DNA of 31,206 nt from Hymenochaete sp. R1 (Eukaryota > Basidiomycota > Agaricomycetes > Hymenochaetales > Hymenochaetaceae): contig JAFREE010000220.1 of NCBI GenBank assembly GCA_019400425.1, forward strand, positions 1-31,206, read 5' to 3'. The stretch's first letter is position 1. Each line of letters opens with the position of its first letter. Positions 20,761-31,206 of the stretch are shown here, in pieces. The translations under genes were made by a program, and so were the position numbers. Under the pieces are notes generated by a model. It had not been told where the DNA came from and did not search any database. It saw only the letters and a program-made list of their open reading frames with translations.

Positions 20761-22932
20761 AGAAGCAGTATAATGTTAGTCAGGAAATGAAACGAAAAGT
20801 ATCATTAGAGCTCTTACTTTGCTAGAATAAGACCCCCGTTAGTGTTAACATTGAGCTTGCGGAGGTGCTCCAATAGAAGGCTATTTCCAATTCAGCTATA
20901 GAACGGACTCCGGCTCGGTGATGCAGACACCCATGTCAGGGTGTTGAATCTGACACCAATGTCCGAGTCCGTCAAGAATACACCCTAGCTCCTCCTACAT
21001 AGTAAGTTTCGCTTACTAGTGGCAGCATCTCTAACCTCTAACCCTAGGCCTGATAAGTATGGCACAGCAAGCGTTGCAAGCCTGAGGCTTCGGCGTGTTC
21101 ACATTCAAAAAGACAACTCATTGTTTCTTGGTTTGAACTTATTCTTCTTTTGCTTCGAGAATTGCGGGGACAACCACCTTGATGATACAATAGCTGAACA
21201 GTGTTCGAGTGCCATCCAGCAATGCATGCGACACAACAATCAAAGTAATATCTCACCGTCCGCCAGGCGGTTCGACAACGCATTCGCCACCCCTTCTATC
21301 CTACTGACTATTTGGTTGTTGAATACAACTGTCCCTTGCATACTGTAATCGAAGATCCTGCAAGAGGGCGGTATTGACGTATTGTTGCAAAAGTGACATA
21401 TAACTTATACGTATAAGATCTACTACTAGTACAATACGGCGGAGGGCCGAAAGGGCTTGCCAGTGCAGACTGGGCTCAATCTTGGGATAAGCTGCTTCGA
21501 GCTTCGTATACTAGTATGCATTCAATGTCATGTTGATAATGAATTGCAAATCACCAGTTGAATAGGAAATAAGTAGGACGTACGTACCTAGAGCGGCTTC
21601 GACATAGTGAGGACTGAGTGTCTCTGATAAGACTCATGAAAGCGCAGACTCGGATGCAGTTCTAAGCATCAGCGGCGTACTAGTAAATCGCCTTCAAGTT
21701 GACCATGGCAGACTCACATATCACTACTTGGACTCAACACAACACATCTCCCAACCACCGCTGCATGTTATTTCAGCATTGGCTCTACCGCGCCCAAGCC
21801 CACTGCCACTGGCAGCAATCCGCTTCTCTCACAACCTCTTCCACAGGCTTTTCGAATTCTTTTGTCGCAGTCGTCGAGAACCCTGAGAATTTCATGAGCG
21901 CTGCTGCTGCTGCTTGAGCTCCGGCGCCGGCTCCCGTAAAAATTGTCTTGTTTCCTGCAGTTGCTCAGACTACTGCTGCCAGTGCGCTGAGTTGGTGAAC
22001 CATGCGATCGAACATAGAAGTTTCTCCTTTGTGTGCTCTCTTCTGATAAACGGTCAATACCATGCTTTCTAAACATACTTTAACAAAGGCCGCCATGGTA
22101 TCATGCAAACTTGAAGTGTGCCAAGTATCCGCTGCAAAGTTCTCCCGGGCCCAGGCTCTTGCCTTTTTGTATATGGGATAAGTAATTCCCCCATAGTGGT
22201 CTCCAACTTGAACACGGAGCTCAAGGGCATAGTAACGAGGTTGGCAAAAGACGTTGATGTCACGATGCCCTTTACAGGACGCCAAACTTCCCCCGTTTGG
22301 GCCGTTTCCGAGTCGGTAGGGGTACACCGGGACGCAGTGGTAGTCAAGTCATACACTTTCCGAACATGGATGGCGACGAAACGGGGGAAAGAATATTCTC
22401 TACCCTCCTAGGCACAAAAAATACACTTGTTCTGGTTGTTTGCAGATTCATGACGGTTTAGGACGTTTATGATAACACTCCGCGCTCAAGATTCCCATAT
22501 GCGAGCGAAAATGTTGCATCCAATGAAATGGAACGACTGACCTAGTACGGACTCCGAGATCAATTATGCATCACTGCCACCAACTTGAATTCACCACGAA
22601 CATGCCACAACGGCCTTTTCATGGAGTTCACAGGATCAAATGGGTAGAGTGCATGTGGAATGCATCAGATGGTGCCACTAGCAGAACCCAGGCCCCGGTA
22701 CCCCTTAAATCAAAAGAAAATTAAAGCTTGCTAATCGGTGAGCTTTTGACGTGGATGAATGATAGAAGTTTGCGGAAAGATATGATATTACAATAGAAGA
22801 GAAAGGTTCGAAACCAAAACTCGTTGGTGAAGTCTGACTGTCTGAGACTGCGGCAAAGAAAACAAAGGTGAAAAATATAGAAAGGCCAATAGGACAGATA
22901 ACGCACGGGTCAGAAGAGGACTTACTTGCGGC
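20761..22932. other. 2.2-kb region without an assignable gene
   Basis: No family could be recognised on either strand. The minus strand at about 22350-21800 has the longest protein-like stretch, including ELRVQVGDHYGGITYPIYKK, ARAWARENFAADTWHTSSLH and, after a stop, FTGAGAGAQAAAAALMKFSG. It may be one more decayed gene. A 14-bp palindrome lies at 21414-21427 and a small hairpin at 21000-21018. No transposon ends or tRNA genes were found. Confidence 0.4.
21414..21427. repeat. Perfect 14-bp palindrome CTTATACGTATAAG
   Basis: The self-complementary 14-mer has no spacer and the symmetry stops at both ends. It sits in an unassigned AT-rich stretch. It could bind a dimeric factor or be chance; no second copy was noticed. 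Confidence 0.8.
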
Positions 22933-25661
22933 TTAGTTTTGCAGCACTTTCCATAGTCTCGAGTACGAGACTTGATTTTTCAGCGGCAAATCGCCACCAG
23001 GTCTGCCGTCATCCTTCGCTTTCGCACTGTAATAAGCTTCTGAATATTCACGGCGCTCACGTCTGGCATTGTCAAAATCTTTTAACATAGCCTCAATCCA
23101 GGTATCGAAGAGAGATGCCCAGTGTTCTCGAAGTCCGGGAAGTTTTGCTTTTCCCGCACTAAGAATTGCCGATTTGCTGTCCGCATTCTCGGATGCATTC
23201 TGGCTCAGCCAGGCTTCTAGGGGTGGAGTTTGTGCCTTGACTTCCTTGCCTCCGGCTTCATATCTGCAGGTGATCCAGACAAGAACCCACATGAAAGATT
23301 CCCAGTCGAATCTTTCTAGGTAGTCATCACCTTTTGCCTCGAGGACTTCAATGGCCATGAATGGCCTTGCGCCCGTTCGAGCTTTTGAGTATGGGATGGG
23401 AGACTCGTTCTCAACGATAGCCAGATCGAAGTCGATTAGTACACCCTGTACTTCATCATTTACACGCCGATACATCAGGTTCCCGAGACTAATATCCCGG
23501 TGCTTGATTCCACCATCCCAAAGAAAATGGTGTACTGCGACTGACTGGTGAGAATTGGTAATTACGACCTGACAAAATAAGACAGACCTTGCACGATACT
23601 TCGGAAGCATGACTTGAATTGCTTGATATCATCGAGCTTGTGAATCGGATCTAGAATCTCGAGTACTATAACTCGCCAAACCCGATAATCGATACCCTGG
23701 AAGAATTCTGCGATAGATGCCCTGGAACAATTGCATTCCGCCATGATACGTCGTACGTCGGTCCTAATTCCCTTCACCTGCAGGTCATCGAGAGTGTACG
23801 AAGAGTAGACGGATGGAAGAGCACCATCCAGATTCCCGATAATTCCGAGGTTGTCCTTCTCTTTCTGGTTCCATCCGTCAACCACGAGAGCAATGCTATG
23901 CGCCTTGCCTATTATTTCGTCTTCAGGAATCCGAGTCTTGTGTGGCCATCCCATTTTCACCGCATAAGTCTTGGAAGGGTTCTCCATTGCAATGAGACCG
24001 GGAACCATGCATATGGTGCCTTTACTCACACTCGAGAACCTCCCAACGAGTCCTATGGGAGCATGCGGACAGAGAAGTTCGCCAACTTTTATTTTTGTCC
24101 CGTCCTCAGCATTAATTACAAGTAGTTTAGAGCGGTGCGCCGCGCCGCGCTTTTGTCTTTTGACATCGCCCAATGGAACCTTAGATCGAGACCCTCTAAT
24201 AGTATGTGACTGTCCTCGTTGTGCTTCTACATGTTCTATCGATGTACACGCAATTGTGCCGCGATCCTGGGAGTACCTTTCAAGGAGTATTTTCACTATG
24301 ATGGTGAACATGAGTGGGTCTTTTGTAAACCGATTAAGCCCACTCATCGTCGAGAAGATTGGACCACAGTGATCATAGTAGCCAATAGTCAGTTCATCAC
24401 CAATAATGAGGAGATTAAAGACGTGACGCTTGTCCCGACCACAACACAAATGTGCCGTTCCATATCGAGTCGCTTGAAGAATTGCTACACCTCCCGTTCC
24501 TTCCGATGCAGACTTCCTCATAGTTCGTTTGTTGGCGCGCTCAGACTCCGCTCGGTCGCCTGATCTCGCACGTTTGCTAAATGAGTCGCTGGAACCAATA
24601 TAGTAGGTTCTGGAAGCAAGATCGATTCCTGCGTGAACCTGATCACCTTGATCGTTTTCGAATGGTGCTAGCTGAACACCATCTACCGATGGTGCGTCGT
24701 CTGGGCCAGGCGCAAAAAGCCTTTCACTCGACTCGGAGGCAAGCTCTAAACTTCGGATCGGATCGTTTGAATTGTCTCTCGTGCCGGTAGGCGTCGATCT
24801 AGGCCTTTTGAACTCCAACGCGTAGCAAAAATTGTCCCATTTGACTTCGTCTTCTTTACAACGTTTCGCCTTCGCAAGCTGCTTAGTATCAAGGTGAACC
24901 GATGAGTGAGAAGGATGGAAGACTCCCGCGTCAGGTTTGCATGAATTCAATATTCTCTCGGTTTGGAAATCACTTCTTATGTGCACTTTCGAAAGTGGTT
25001 TGACCTGAAGAGCATCTACTCCAGCAACCACGCCTTTTATCGACCGTGAGAGCGCATTGAAGAGGTTGGCAAATGAGTCGTACAGACATACTTCGCTGTG
25101 CGTCTCTATCGCGTCTTCATATATTTTGAGAAGGTTAAGAATGATAGGGTCACCCGCGATTTTCTGCAGCTTGGAAAGCTCACTATTCGATGGCGTGGGT
25201 AGTTCGCATTCGCCCTTCAGTCGGTTTTCTATAACTTCACGGAATTCGGTAGGTAGTAGTGGCCTAACAAAACCTTGTTGATAATCTTCTTCGGCACTCT
25301 GGTCGACCTCGACTCTTCGCTTCGTTTCTTCGAGGAACTCCATTCGTTTGATTTCATCCCATAGAGTGGGAGATTGTAAGATCGATGTACAGTCTTCCTC
25401 CTTCTTCGTCGACATCGCTAACAGGAAAAGTGGAAGTGGAACAGTTCGCTTCTCCTTTAAATCACCCTGTAAAAGTTTTTCGACTTGAGGGGCCGATCTG
25501 AAATCCCTTGCAAGCTCATTTGAGCACGTCCCACTTAACGTGTTTGAAATTGCCGTACTCTCGCGGCCTAGAGGCCTCTGGTTTATCGAGGAAAGCATGT
25601 TTAATGAAAGCAGGGATGGTTTGAATTTGGGTGAGGGAGGAAGAGAGGAAGCGCAGTACAC
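22933..25661 (-). CDS. FunK1 fungal-type protein kinase
   Basis: FunK1 kinases are a protein kinase-like family expanded in agaricomycetes; substrates are mostly unknown. Exon 1 runs 25661-23588 and exon 2 runs 23534-22933. They join in phase through a 53-nt intron (GTCTGT donor, CGCAG acceptor) to give about 891 residues. The N-terminal half has the family region with GTAHLCCGRDKRHVFNLLII and IGDELTIGYYDHCGPIFS. The kinase part has the ATP-binding Lys569 in TYAVKMGWPH, the catalytic loop HRDISLGN (Asp705, Asn710) and LIDFDLAI. The last is the metal-binding motif in the family's DFD/DWD form (Asp726). RTGARPFMAIEVL is the usual FunK1 activation-segment end. All key kinase residues are present. 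It is the only fully open gene here. It lies divergently 135 bases from UTP20. The downstream Met at MLSSINQRP is an alternative start. Confidence 0.9.
23535..23587 (-). other. FunK1 intron
   Basis: A phase 1 intron removes a stop-containing segment between SCFRSIVQ and HHFLWDGGIKHRD. The donor GTCTGT is weak, and an upstream acceptor at CACCAG gives the wrong frame. Use of the CGCAG acceptor restores the kinase frame. Confidence 0.7.
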
Positions 25662-25796
25662 GCGTACTGATAGATAAACGCTCTACAAGTTTCCCACGCT
25701 ACCTACTTCCAAGTCTTTCAAGTTCGCTTTCGCTCTAGATCTCTCATTACCACCACCACTAGTAACGCAAACGCACTCACCATCTCAAGACTGGAT
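25662..25796. promoter_or_regulatory. Presumed shared promoter, FunK1 (-) / UTP20 (+)
   Basis: Only 135 bases separate the FunK1 ATG from the first recognisable UTP20 exon. The stretch is pyrimidine-rich on the plus strand, as in many fungal 5' regions. No specific element is called; the claim is positional. Confidence 0.4.
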
Positions 25797-26066
25797 GAGT
25801 CGCTTGAGGTATGGGCTCTTGTCAATGTTTTTGTATCGGATGTTGATGAATTCACAGGATGAAGCATGCGCTTTCCATGGTGCTCTTGAGCACTGATGCC
25901 ACTGAATGCAGCTAAATCTGGTCCCTGCCTTCATCTCATTCTTGCAGAGGGCCTCTCCACTGTCGCAGTCATTGCCACTCCTACTTCACTTTTGGGAAGA
26001 GGTTCTGGACCTCTGGATGGGATGCATGAGAGCCGGCAATGAAGAGTCGTTGAAGCCATTGCTCGA

Positions 26067-26125
26067 GTAAGCTCTTAATTTCACTCTGCTTTTACGGCTT
26101 TCGCAAATTTCTCATATCCTTACAG
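26067..26125 (+). other. Conserved UTP20 intron
   Basis: Donor GTAAGC and acceptor TACAG give an exact in-phase join (Leu-Leu-Asp-Leu-Leu). The intact splice sites show that this gene copy came from genomic DNA, not from a reverse-transcribed message. Confidence 0.8.
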
Positions 26126-29100
26126 CCTTCTACAAAAATTTGTCGAAGATCTTCGGCTGACGATTAAGCCACGTTGCTTGGACATCATTGCCTGCCTCTT
26201 CGATCTCCTCCCGCGGAAGATCTCTGCCGAATCATTCTCCGCCTTGCTTCCCACTTTACTTTCGATTTTCAAAATTATATTTGTCCCTTCCATAGGAGAT
26301 CCATCAGACAATCTCTTCAATGCCACATGGAATTGTTTGTGCTCGAGCCTCTCCAGGAGTAGTGCAGAAGTTCGACGTGCCGTATCTGAAGTATGGGCAT
26401 CCGTCATTCGGCGCACAAAGAGAGTCGATAGGCTGCGATACATCGAAGTTATGTTATCTCTCGTCTAAGACAACGGCGATGTCGTAGCATAGTCCTTAGT
26501 CTTAGCGTCTAAAGTGCGTTCTCTATTTCATCCGACAACCGACTGGATCCAGCTGATGCAGTATCGATGCTTGTAGGGCGTTGCACAAACGTTACACACA
26601 TGCGCGGTGCATGTTGTATCTGCATGTGTTGATTACGATCTAAAAACAGGTTCGGAGCATGGGGAATGTCAAGCAATCTCGGTGCTGCTTCGACGTCTGC
26701 TAACTGCTTTGGTACACCACTGTGCAAAAGCCGAGCCATTCTTTGAAGTCGTGGATATCCTTCTAGAGAGGCTGGCATCGGTGAAAGGCAATCCAAATAT
26801 GCACGCTGCGCGAAAAATTCCATCTATTATGTTTGTTGTTTGCTCGGTCAGGCAGGGCTCCCGAGTTTCTCGTGAGTGTTGACTGTTTAGAGTCTCGTCT
26901 CTGATACTAATCTTATGTGTGCAGCGAAGGGGATGGCTACAGTCTTGGAGTTGGCCGCCGAGGTTGAGATCAATGCCGTGACTCAGATACCCATCTTAAA
27001 ACTTGCTTCTGCAGCATTATGTTCCTCTTCGTCAGATCTTTCTGTTTGGATGGGACCAGGACGGCGCATGATCGAGCGCGTATGGAAGGCAGATTTAGCC
27101 TTCGCTGTATCACTGACGGGGACCTTAGTGGAACTTGATTGGAAGGGTCTAACTCAGTCTGCCGTTCCGCCTTTTCTAAGGGGATGCACCACCTTCTTTT
27201 CGGCCCAAAACGATCAAGATTTAATCTTACAAGCTTTGAGGGTCCTCTCAAAACTTTCCGAGCACGATAACCTTCAAGACATGGACGCTGCTTTGCAAGT
27301 TCATCTTGGAAGCTGGGTTCAAGGCTTCTTGCAAAACTTCTTCCCTACTCCAGAAACGGTAAATGTTCTGTTCCATGTCAAGTTGAGGTTTCTCATATTC
27401 TTCAGATCATGATGCTGAACGAGGTTTCTCATGTTATGCATCTCTTAACGTCGCATGAGCTCTACCCTCAACTTGTCGCTCTCTCTCGGAGATTCTTGGA
27501 GTCTTTGGCCAATACTGAGCAATCGTTTAGAGATTCGTGGTCAAATGAATCGTATGTGCTCGGGACGCTACTGAAAATGTTGAAAGAGGAATCGCGAAGG
27601 CGGAAGGAGCTAGAATTTGATTGCGTGGATCTCCTCTGCCGTGTAATAGAGAAATTTTCTTGGTCAGAGATCGTGCTCGAGAGTGCCGTTTCGATCGCGA
27701 GGATTGGGTGAGTATCAGAATTGCGCTACCAATGATTTTCTAATCATGTACTCTGCTCAGATGTAGCACGGGATCGCAGGAATACCCCCAAAAAAACCAC
27801 CGTCATAGAGCAACTTCAACGTAATTTAAAATCGCATTCACAAATAATCCGGCGTTCCTCTTTAGAGCTCCTGTCCTTACTACCCTTCTGCCCGAAAAAT
27901 TGCGCAGCAGCCGTCAAGAAGTGTTTAGAAGCCGAGCTCGTCCCTTTGAGCGTACAAGGGGCCCGAGAACGCGTCTTGTTGATGTCGCGCCTGGGACTGG
28001 CCCTTCAACAAGATGATGCAGCGCTCCGAATAGCCTGGTTACTTGGACAGCTGAAAGTTGGGATGCGACCCGTCTGGGGCGCTGCACTAGATGCCATTGC
28101 CGTCTTTGCGGAACAAGAAGCACAGGTGGCTTGGTCAACGATCTTTCAGCATTTGGCTCAAGTACAGGAAGCCGCGGATGATACCAAGCTACCGACTTGG
28201 ATCGATCTTAGTGACGATGCCGAAGAAGACGGCGTCAACGAAATTGAACGAATGTGGCGCGATCCAAGTGCCCACCATACCCGCAAAGCTATTTCTCTTT
28301 GGTTATCGACCTATTGCTGCCGGAAGGGTATTATCGAAGTATGTTACTTAGTTCGTCGACATTGAGTTTCTCACTTATTTGATATGTTTAGTCTCAGAAG
28401 CCGCGAGACAAGTTGGACAATGCTTCGTTTGAAATCCAACTTCTAGAGGCTCTGGGAAGATTGGCGTCAACTGCGGACCAGCACAGCCGTGAACTGGTTC
28501 CTCGTTTCTTACAAGTAGCAAGAAACGCATCTCCAGGCAGGAATGTGCGGAAATCTATCAAGAGTTGGTTATCTCTCTTCGCAAAGTTCTCAAACCCAAA
28601 AGCATTTTACTCGTCGAATGATGTCCGATCGCTTTACGAAGCATTTCTATCGCACCCGGACATAGAATTGCAGAACGTAGCATTGACATGCATTCAGACC
28701 TTCAAGGACCCCGTTTTATCGCGCTTCTCGAATACATTAATTCTTTTACTCGATGATACGAGATGGCGGGACGAGATCACAACGCTCGACCTTCAACTCC
28801 TCACTGTCGACGAGAGGGCAACGCTCATACCAGTCCTTGTTCGGCTATTCTATGGCTTGATGAGGGAGCGCGGTGGACATGGGAAGGGTTCAAGCAGGCG
28901 ATCCGCTCTTTTGGGCCTTCTGCACTCTTGCACAGCGGCCGAGTTAGAAATGCTTGTCTCACTCATGATGGAAAACAACAATGAAACATTCGTGAAGCCG
29001 TCACAGGAACGACCGAAGTGGACAATCAGCGGGCCACCGACGGATATGCCGAAGAAACATCAGGTTGGGTTTCTAACGCTTCTCGAGGATGTGCTGAAGG

Positions 29101-31056
29101 CTTTGGGAACTAAATTGGGAGAGTCATCCGTGCAAATACTTTTTGCATTCACCATTGTTTTGGTTTCCAATGCTCAACATTCGTTGGACATGTCTCAGTC
29201 CTCCGTAGAGGAAGAAATTGGTCCAGATGAAGCTGGCGAAGTTAATGAAACCGAAGAAAGCGTCACAACGTCGAAAGCTGAGATTCGTCAAAATCGTATT
29301 ATTCGGCAGCTAGGGATCAAACGTTTGACCCAATTCTTCCGCCTTCCTCTTCAACTTGATTCTTCTTTATACATGGCAGAACTCTTCCGCGCTGTCATTT
29401 CACCGCGTTTGGAGTTATTTGATCGAGAGAATACCCAAGGCCCTTCTGCGTTGCTCGAGCTATTTGACTCTTGGTCCTCGCGCCGGGATACAGTCGAAAA
29501 TCTTGTTCGCTACGATCCACGAACGCTTTCGAAGCTGTATGACTGCTTGATTTCAACTAACGTCAAAAGTTCCGTTTTGATAAAGATTCTTCGACATTGT
29601 TGAGCGCCTTTTAGATTTCGCCGATGAGGAAGGGCAAATACGAGATCAAGTAATCTTACCGTATATGCAAGACCTACTTTCCAGCCTATCAATCACGATT
29701 CAACGTTCTACGAAGGGCGGAGTGTCATCATATATGGATTCACTCGCTCAGCGAGAAATATCGCTATTGTCTCGACTTTCACCTCATGTCGCCGATGGAG
29801 GGCAGTCGGAGACCCTCCCCGCCCTCTTTCTCAATCAATTACACAAGGGAGGCAAGGCGCTCTCCGATAAAGCAAAGGTTGATGTACTTGTCATTCTTCG
29901 CCATTTATTCTCTCGTATCCCGGACTTCGATAACGAGAACGATCTATATGCGCGTGGATTTGAGACTTTATCGAAGCTCTTCCTAAACTTCCGAACGAAA
30001 CTGACTCGCTTGGCGCTAGTGGACGCATTTGGAGAACTGACAAGGAAGGACGGTGAGTTCAAGACTGTTTTTGAACTCCTTGTTTCGCTGAACTCCTACT
30101 CCAGCACGAGACTCGATCAACCGGACTTCGTCCGCAGGCTTTCAGCGTTTGCCATCATAAATGAAGAGAAATGGTCTCATCTCACTGCGAACGAGTGAAA
30201 TCCGTTGTTGCGCAATATGCTCTTCTTCGTTCAAGATGAGGAGGAGTTCTCGATCAGGAGCAATGCTTCGTTGGTGATGAGACGTTTTCTAGATCCCCTT
30301 TCACTTCGAAAGACGGCGCCGCAAGAACTGGATGTTTGCTTTAGTCGGATACCGTTCCCAGGGCTCAAGCAGGGCCTTCGACCAAAACATGATATCATTC
30401 GCTCGGAAGTAATTGGCGTTATTTCTTACGCTGTCGGGAAATGTGAAGAACTTCCCGCTCTTTCGGACCTGTGTGTCCTTCTGGCCGGTGGTGATGAAGA
30501 GGCCAGCTTCTTTAACAACATATTCCATATCCAGATACATCGAAGAAACCGAGCTCTCCATCGTCTTGCGGATTTCTGTGACGCGCCAGGGTTTCAAAGC
30601 AGCACCCTACGTGAATTGTTCTTACCAACTGTCACCTCATTCATCGCCGACAACACTGATCACCATCTCTTCCATGAGGCCATCCAGACTCTCGGGAGAA
30701 TAGCTTCACACCTCACCTGGTCTGCGCATTCCGCATTGGTTCAGCAATACATCAATCAGGTGACTGGTAAAACAGGTTCAGAAAGACTGGCATCGCGAGC
30801 TCTTGTTTCCATCTTTCAGAATTTTCGGTTCTCTCTTGAGGAAGTCATACCTGCCGAGAATACGATGGACCAGGACGGCGAGACTATCGAAGATGTTGAG
30901 GTACAAAAATCGAACGCTCAGAGAAGTTCGACGTCGCCAATGAAGATGTTAGACGTCGTAACAGGATGGCTCCTGCCGAATCTCTTTAAGCATCTTGAAT
31001 GCCGGAACTAACTCGAAGATATGAATCGTGTTCCGCTTGCCGCAGGTATCGCTCGC

Positions 31057-31098
31057 ATTTGTACACAACTCCCATCAATTTGTACACAACTCCCATCA
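31057..31098 (+). repeat. Perfect 21-bp tandem duplication in UTP20
   Basis: Two identical adjacent 21-base units at 31057-31077 and 31078-31098 each encode the seven residues ICTQLPS in the UTP20 frame. The duplication keeps the reading frame. UTP20 relatives would be expected to have the motif once here, so this looks recent. Confidence 0.85.
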
Positions 31099-31206
31099 GA
31101 TGCGCGCACCATCCATATTCCACGACTGGTTACCGTCCTTTCTCAGGTGTTTCGAAGCAAATCGCAAGATACTCGTGATGCCGCTCGGGAGACCATGTCC
31201 CGCGTT

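Larger units (their letters stand above)
25797..31206 (+). pseudogene. UTP20: UTP20 (U3 snoRNP / SSU processome HEAT-repeat protein), interrupted, 3' end outside window
   Basis: UTP20 is a very large helical-repeat protein of the small-subunit processome, needed for 18S rRNA maturation in the nucleolus. The N-terminal part reads LNLVPAFISFLQRASPLSQS and LPLLLHFWEEVLDLW. A 59-nt intron (26067-26125) then joins in phase to LLQKFVEDLRLTIKPRCLDI. Later blocks include EVRRAVSEVWASVIRR and VAQTLHTCA. The DRIM-type core includes LLGLLHSCTAAELEMLVSLM, GFLTLLEDVLKALGTKLGE, RQLGIKRLTQFF, GPSALLELFDSW and the signature FFNNIFHIQIHRRNRALHRL near 30510-30560. Long frames survive: 396 codons ending at 29603 and 268 codons at 30205-31011. 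TGA at 25894, TAA at 26466, TAG at 26490, TGA at 30196 and TAA at 31009 interrupt it. A one-base insertion near 29590 shifts the frame. It looks younger in its decay than CCT3 or GH35. Confidence 0.9.

Noticed and set aside
21040..21055. Telomere-like CTAACCCTA words near 21035-21050
   Set aside because: Only one partial unit with interruptions; no array.
22806..22816. GGTTCGAAACC, a match to a tRNA gene B box
   Set aside because: No A box at the right distance upstream and no cloverleaf could be folded around it.
348..31206. All frame breaks being sequencing errors
   Set aside because: Random indel errors could explain some frameshifts, but not the replaced catalytic residues, the mutated splice donor or the many substitution-type stops. 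It is not fully excluded for the single-base shift near 29590.

Overview
The window looks like nuclear DNA of a basidiomycete fungus, most likely an agaricomycete. The evidence is short GT-AG introns of about 50-65 nt, a fungal-type FunK1 protein kinase, and laccase and GH35 beta-galactosidase sequences of wood- or litter-fungus type. Nothing bacterial, viral or CRISPR-like was seen.

The main result is that almost every recognisable gene is broken. From left to right: a decayed CCT3 chaperonin subunit (+, 348-1770); a decayed nucleosome assembly protein NAP1 (-, 4487-2720); a short frameshifted unknown ORF (+, 5252-5603); a decayed secreted GH35 beta-galactosidase (-, 9378-6480); a decayed REV1 translesion polymerase without its BRCT region (+, 10346-12103); a degraded RNase H1 (-, 13629-12830) divergent from a decayed cytosolic glutamyl-tRNA synthetase (+, 13895-16402); a decayed laccase (+, 17538-19778); an unidentified minus-strand coding remnant near 20300-20760; an intact-looking two-exon FunK1 kinase (-, 25661-22933); and, divergent from it, a long but stop-interrupted UTP20 gene (+, 25797 to the right edge).

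The broken genes keep introns at expected places, so they are not retrocopies. Several encode functions a fungus cannot lose (CCT3, GluRS, UTP20), so intact copies should exist elsewhere. The simplest reading is a duplicated or redundant chromosomal block decaying neutrally, with FunK1 as the one open gene. Many lesions are C:G to T:A changes: Trp, Gln and Arg codons turned into stops, a laccase splice donor GT turned into AT, and synthetase signature residues replaced. This is consistent with cytosine deamination or a RIP-like process, but it is not proven.

The genes do not form one pathway. They cover protein folding and translation, chromatin, DNA repair, ribosome biogenesis, and secreted polymer-degrading enzymes. 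Protein identities come from recalled family motifs and were not checked by any search.
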